Under the pieces are notes generated by a model. It was not told the DNA's origin. It made no database searches and saw only the letters and a list, made by a program, of their open reading frames with translations. Positions 8,621 through 9,376 of a stretch of DNA of 9,376 nucleotides are shown here, in pieces. Position 1 is the first letter of the stretch. Every line of letters begins with the position of its first letter. The stretch comes from CAYRTD01 sp964426915 (GTDB taxonomy: Bacteria; Bacteroidota; Bacteroidia; Bacteroidales; GCA-2748055), in assembly GCA_964426915.1 (NCBI GenBank), contig CAYRTD010000151.1, forward strand, positions 1 to 9,376, written 5' to 3'. The translations under genes and the position numbers were made by a program.

Positions 8621-8840
8621 TCTTTGGGTGATAATTTTATCTTAAAATTAATACTAAATGAATAATTAATCAATAAGAAAGATGTTTTCTGTTAACATAA
8701 TAATCATTTGGATAATATTTTCCTCTTAACTATTTTATTGATAACTATTTATTAAACTAACCAATGGCCGGGGAGAATGTTTTTGGGCTTAGTCCCGGAT
8801 GTTTATTATATGACAGGGTTCGGATAAGGTGGATAAAAGT

Positions 8841-8886
8841 CCCCTTTTATTATACAATTTTTAAGGGGAAGGAGAGAGGTTTCCCC
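8841..8886. repeat. Two overlapping, mutually exclusive hairpins
   Basis: CCCCTT at 8841-8846 can pair with AAGGGG at 8863-8868. The overlapping GGGGAA at 8865-8870 can instead pair with TTCCCC at 8881-8886. Both use the same four G residues, so only one can form at a time. It lies about 220-265 bp before the kinase start codon. The pairing is seen; a regulatory role, such as a leader switch, is only a possibility. Confidence 0.4.
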
Positions 8887-8946
8887 GAAGACAGAGAGTG
8901 AATGTGAGAGTATAGATGCGCAATCGCTTCGGCTTCCCGATAATGA

Positions 8947-8970
8947 TATCTATCTATCTATATATATATC
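8947..8970. repeat. TATC/TA microsatellite
   Basis: Three TATC units (8947-8958) run into a TA alternation (8959-8968) that ends in TC, just before the left edge of the palindromic array. Such simple repeats can vary in length by replication slippage. It is too far from any start codon to suggest phase variation here. Confidence 0.7.
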
Positions 8971-8981
8971 AACAACTAAAT

Positions 8982-9043
8982 AGAGTCTGTCAATAAAGTC
9001 GGGTGTCTGTTCCGATAGCTATCGGACAGTATGGACAGACACT
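8982..9043 (+). repeat. Array unit A, short form without the core hairpin
   Basis: 62 bp. The left part (AGAGTCTGTCAATAAAGT, then GTGTCTG) matches the left end of unit C, and the right part (CGGACAGTATGGACAGAC) matches the right end of unit C. In place of unit C's hairpin core there is the perfect 16-bp palindrome TCCGATAGCTATCGGA at 9011-9026. The unit looks like a deletion derivative with a palindrome at its centre. Confidence 0.75.
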
Positions 9044-9047
9044 AAAT

Positions 9048-9227
9048 AGAGTCTGTCCATAATGTCCGATATCTGCGTTGCTGCAAAAATTTTAAATCCT
9101 CATATACGCTAGTATACTGCGGTTTAAAATTTTTGCGCGCCTTGATCTCGAACATTAGCTTCGCTGAGCTCACCGCCAATTGGCGGTTCGGTTCTGAAAC
9201 AGACTCTCGACTCTATCGACAGACACT
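9048..9227 (-). repeat. Array unit B, inverted full-length form
   Basis: 180 bp, in the opposite orientation to units A and C. Its order matches the reverse complement of unit C: GTCTGTCCATAATGTCCG, CTGCGTT, core hairpin, GCCTTG, CGAACATT, then the other end with CTCTAT, GAC and GACACTA. The core hairpin has a perfect 14-bp outer stem (9083-9096 with 9123-9136) around an inner stem TATAC/GTATA (9103-9107 with 9112-9116) and the loop GCTA. It carries 36 extra bases (9157-9192) absent from unit C, including the perfect palindrome ACCGCCAATTGGCGGT at 9172-9187. Confidence 0.75.
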
Positions 9228-9231
9228 AAAT

Positions 9232-9374
9232 AGTGTCCGTCAATAGAGTAAAGTGTCTGGATCAGAATGTTCGGTTGCAAGGCTTGCGATGCCGGGAAAT
9301 GCGGAGTTTACTCGTGTAAATGAGCAATTTCCCGGCGAGCATAACGCAGCAAACGGACATTATGGACAGACACT
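9232..9374 (+). repeat. Array unit C, full-length form
   Basis: 143 bp. Its core hairpin has a perfect 10-bp outer stem GCCGGGAAAT/ATTTCCCGGC (9291-9300 with 9327-9336) and an inner stem TTTAC/GTAAA (9307-9311 with 9316-9320) with a four-base loop. The flanks hold the same short blocks as unit B in reverse (AATGTTCGG, CAAGGCTTG, AACGCAG). The outer stem sequence is unrelated to that of unit B, although both pair fully. Confidence 0.75.
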
Positions 9375-9376
9375 AA

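Larger units (their letters stand above)
8621..8975. other. Upstream region of the kinase gene, non-coding
   Basis: About 355 bases without a credible gene; the open frames are very short. The first 140 bases next to the kinase start are strongly AT-rich and should hold its promoter, but I find no TAnnTTTG-type element on the minus strand. Further out lie a CCGGG/CCCGG inverted pair (about 8768-8797), the overlapping hairpins at 8841-8886 and a TATC/TA microsatellite at 8947-8970 that borders the palindromic array. Confidence 0.5.
8976..9376. repeat. Array of palindromic elements with shared terminal inverted repeats
   Basis: Three units (8982-9043, 9048-9227, 9232-9374) each begin near AGTGTCTGTC and end near GACAGACACT. 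AAAT sits at each visible junction (8978-8981, 9044-9047, 9228-9231), and the window ends two bases into what may be the next. The first and third units are in one orientation and the second is inverted. The joints are therefore themselves long palindromes: 9030-9061 pairs over 32 bases except for one A/A pair next to CTA/TAG, and 9213-9246 pairs over 34 bases with two mismatched pairs. No open frame or transposase lies inside. The arrangement resembles non-autonomous mobile elements with a 4-bp target duplication, but repeated recombination at one junction is equally possible. Confidence 0.85.

Noticed and set aside
8976..9376. CRISPR array or integron attC array
   Set aside because: Unit lengths differ (62, 180 and 143 bp), orientation alternates, the intervals are related to each other rather than unique, and the GTT-containing core sites of attC are not present.

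Overview
The window most likely comes from a member of the Bacteroidota. The supporting signs are AT-rich DNA with long AT-rich intergenic stretches, almost no Shine-Dalgarno sequences before the genes, and dispersed palindromes such as TCCGATAGCTATCGGA that I associate with that phylum. This is an inference from style and gene content; there is no rRNA or other marker gene here.

Layout from left to right. (1) Positions 1-1934, minus strand: the first 644 residues of a large multi-pass membrane protein of the UPF0182 family, cut by the window edge. (2) 1935-2420: a divergent intergenic region holding two inverted repeats. (3) 2421-3620, plus strand: a bacterial archaeo-eukaryotic release factor homologue, best placed in baeRF family 3. 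(4) 3621-3980: non-coding, then a small lysine-rich open frame of 62 codons (3981-4169, doubtful). (5) 4190-8620, minus strand: one very large gene joining a CheB methylesterase, a CheR methyltransferase, a glutamate-rich coiled coil, several PAS domains, a histidine kinase and a C-terminal receiver domain. (6) 8621-8975: non-coding and AT-rich near the gene, with two overlapping GC-rich hairpins further out. (7) 8976-9376: an array of three related palindromic elements and the edge of a fourth, running off the right end.

The genes do not form one operon: their strands are minus, plus, (plus), minus. The kinase gene converges with the small frame, and the UPF0182 and baeRF genes diverge from a shared upstream region. 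No chemoreceptor, CheA, CheW or dedicated output gene is present, so the CheB-CheR kinase looks like a stand-alone signalling hub.

The most unusual part is the array at the right end. Three units of 62, 180 and 143 bp share terminal inverted repeats close to AGTGTCTGTC and are separated by the same four bases, AAAT. The middle unit is inverted relative to its neighbours. Two units carry a core hairpin whose inner loop is recognisably the same while its outer stem has an entirely different, but still fully paired, sequence, with one compensatory base-pair change in the inner stem. That points to selection on, or a copying process that preserves, folded structure.
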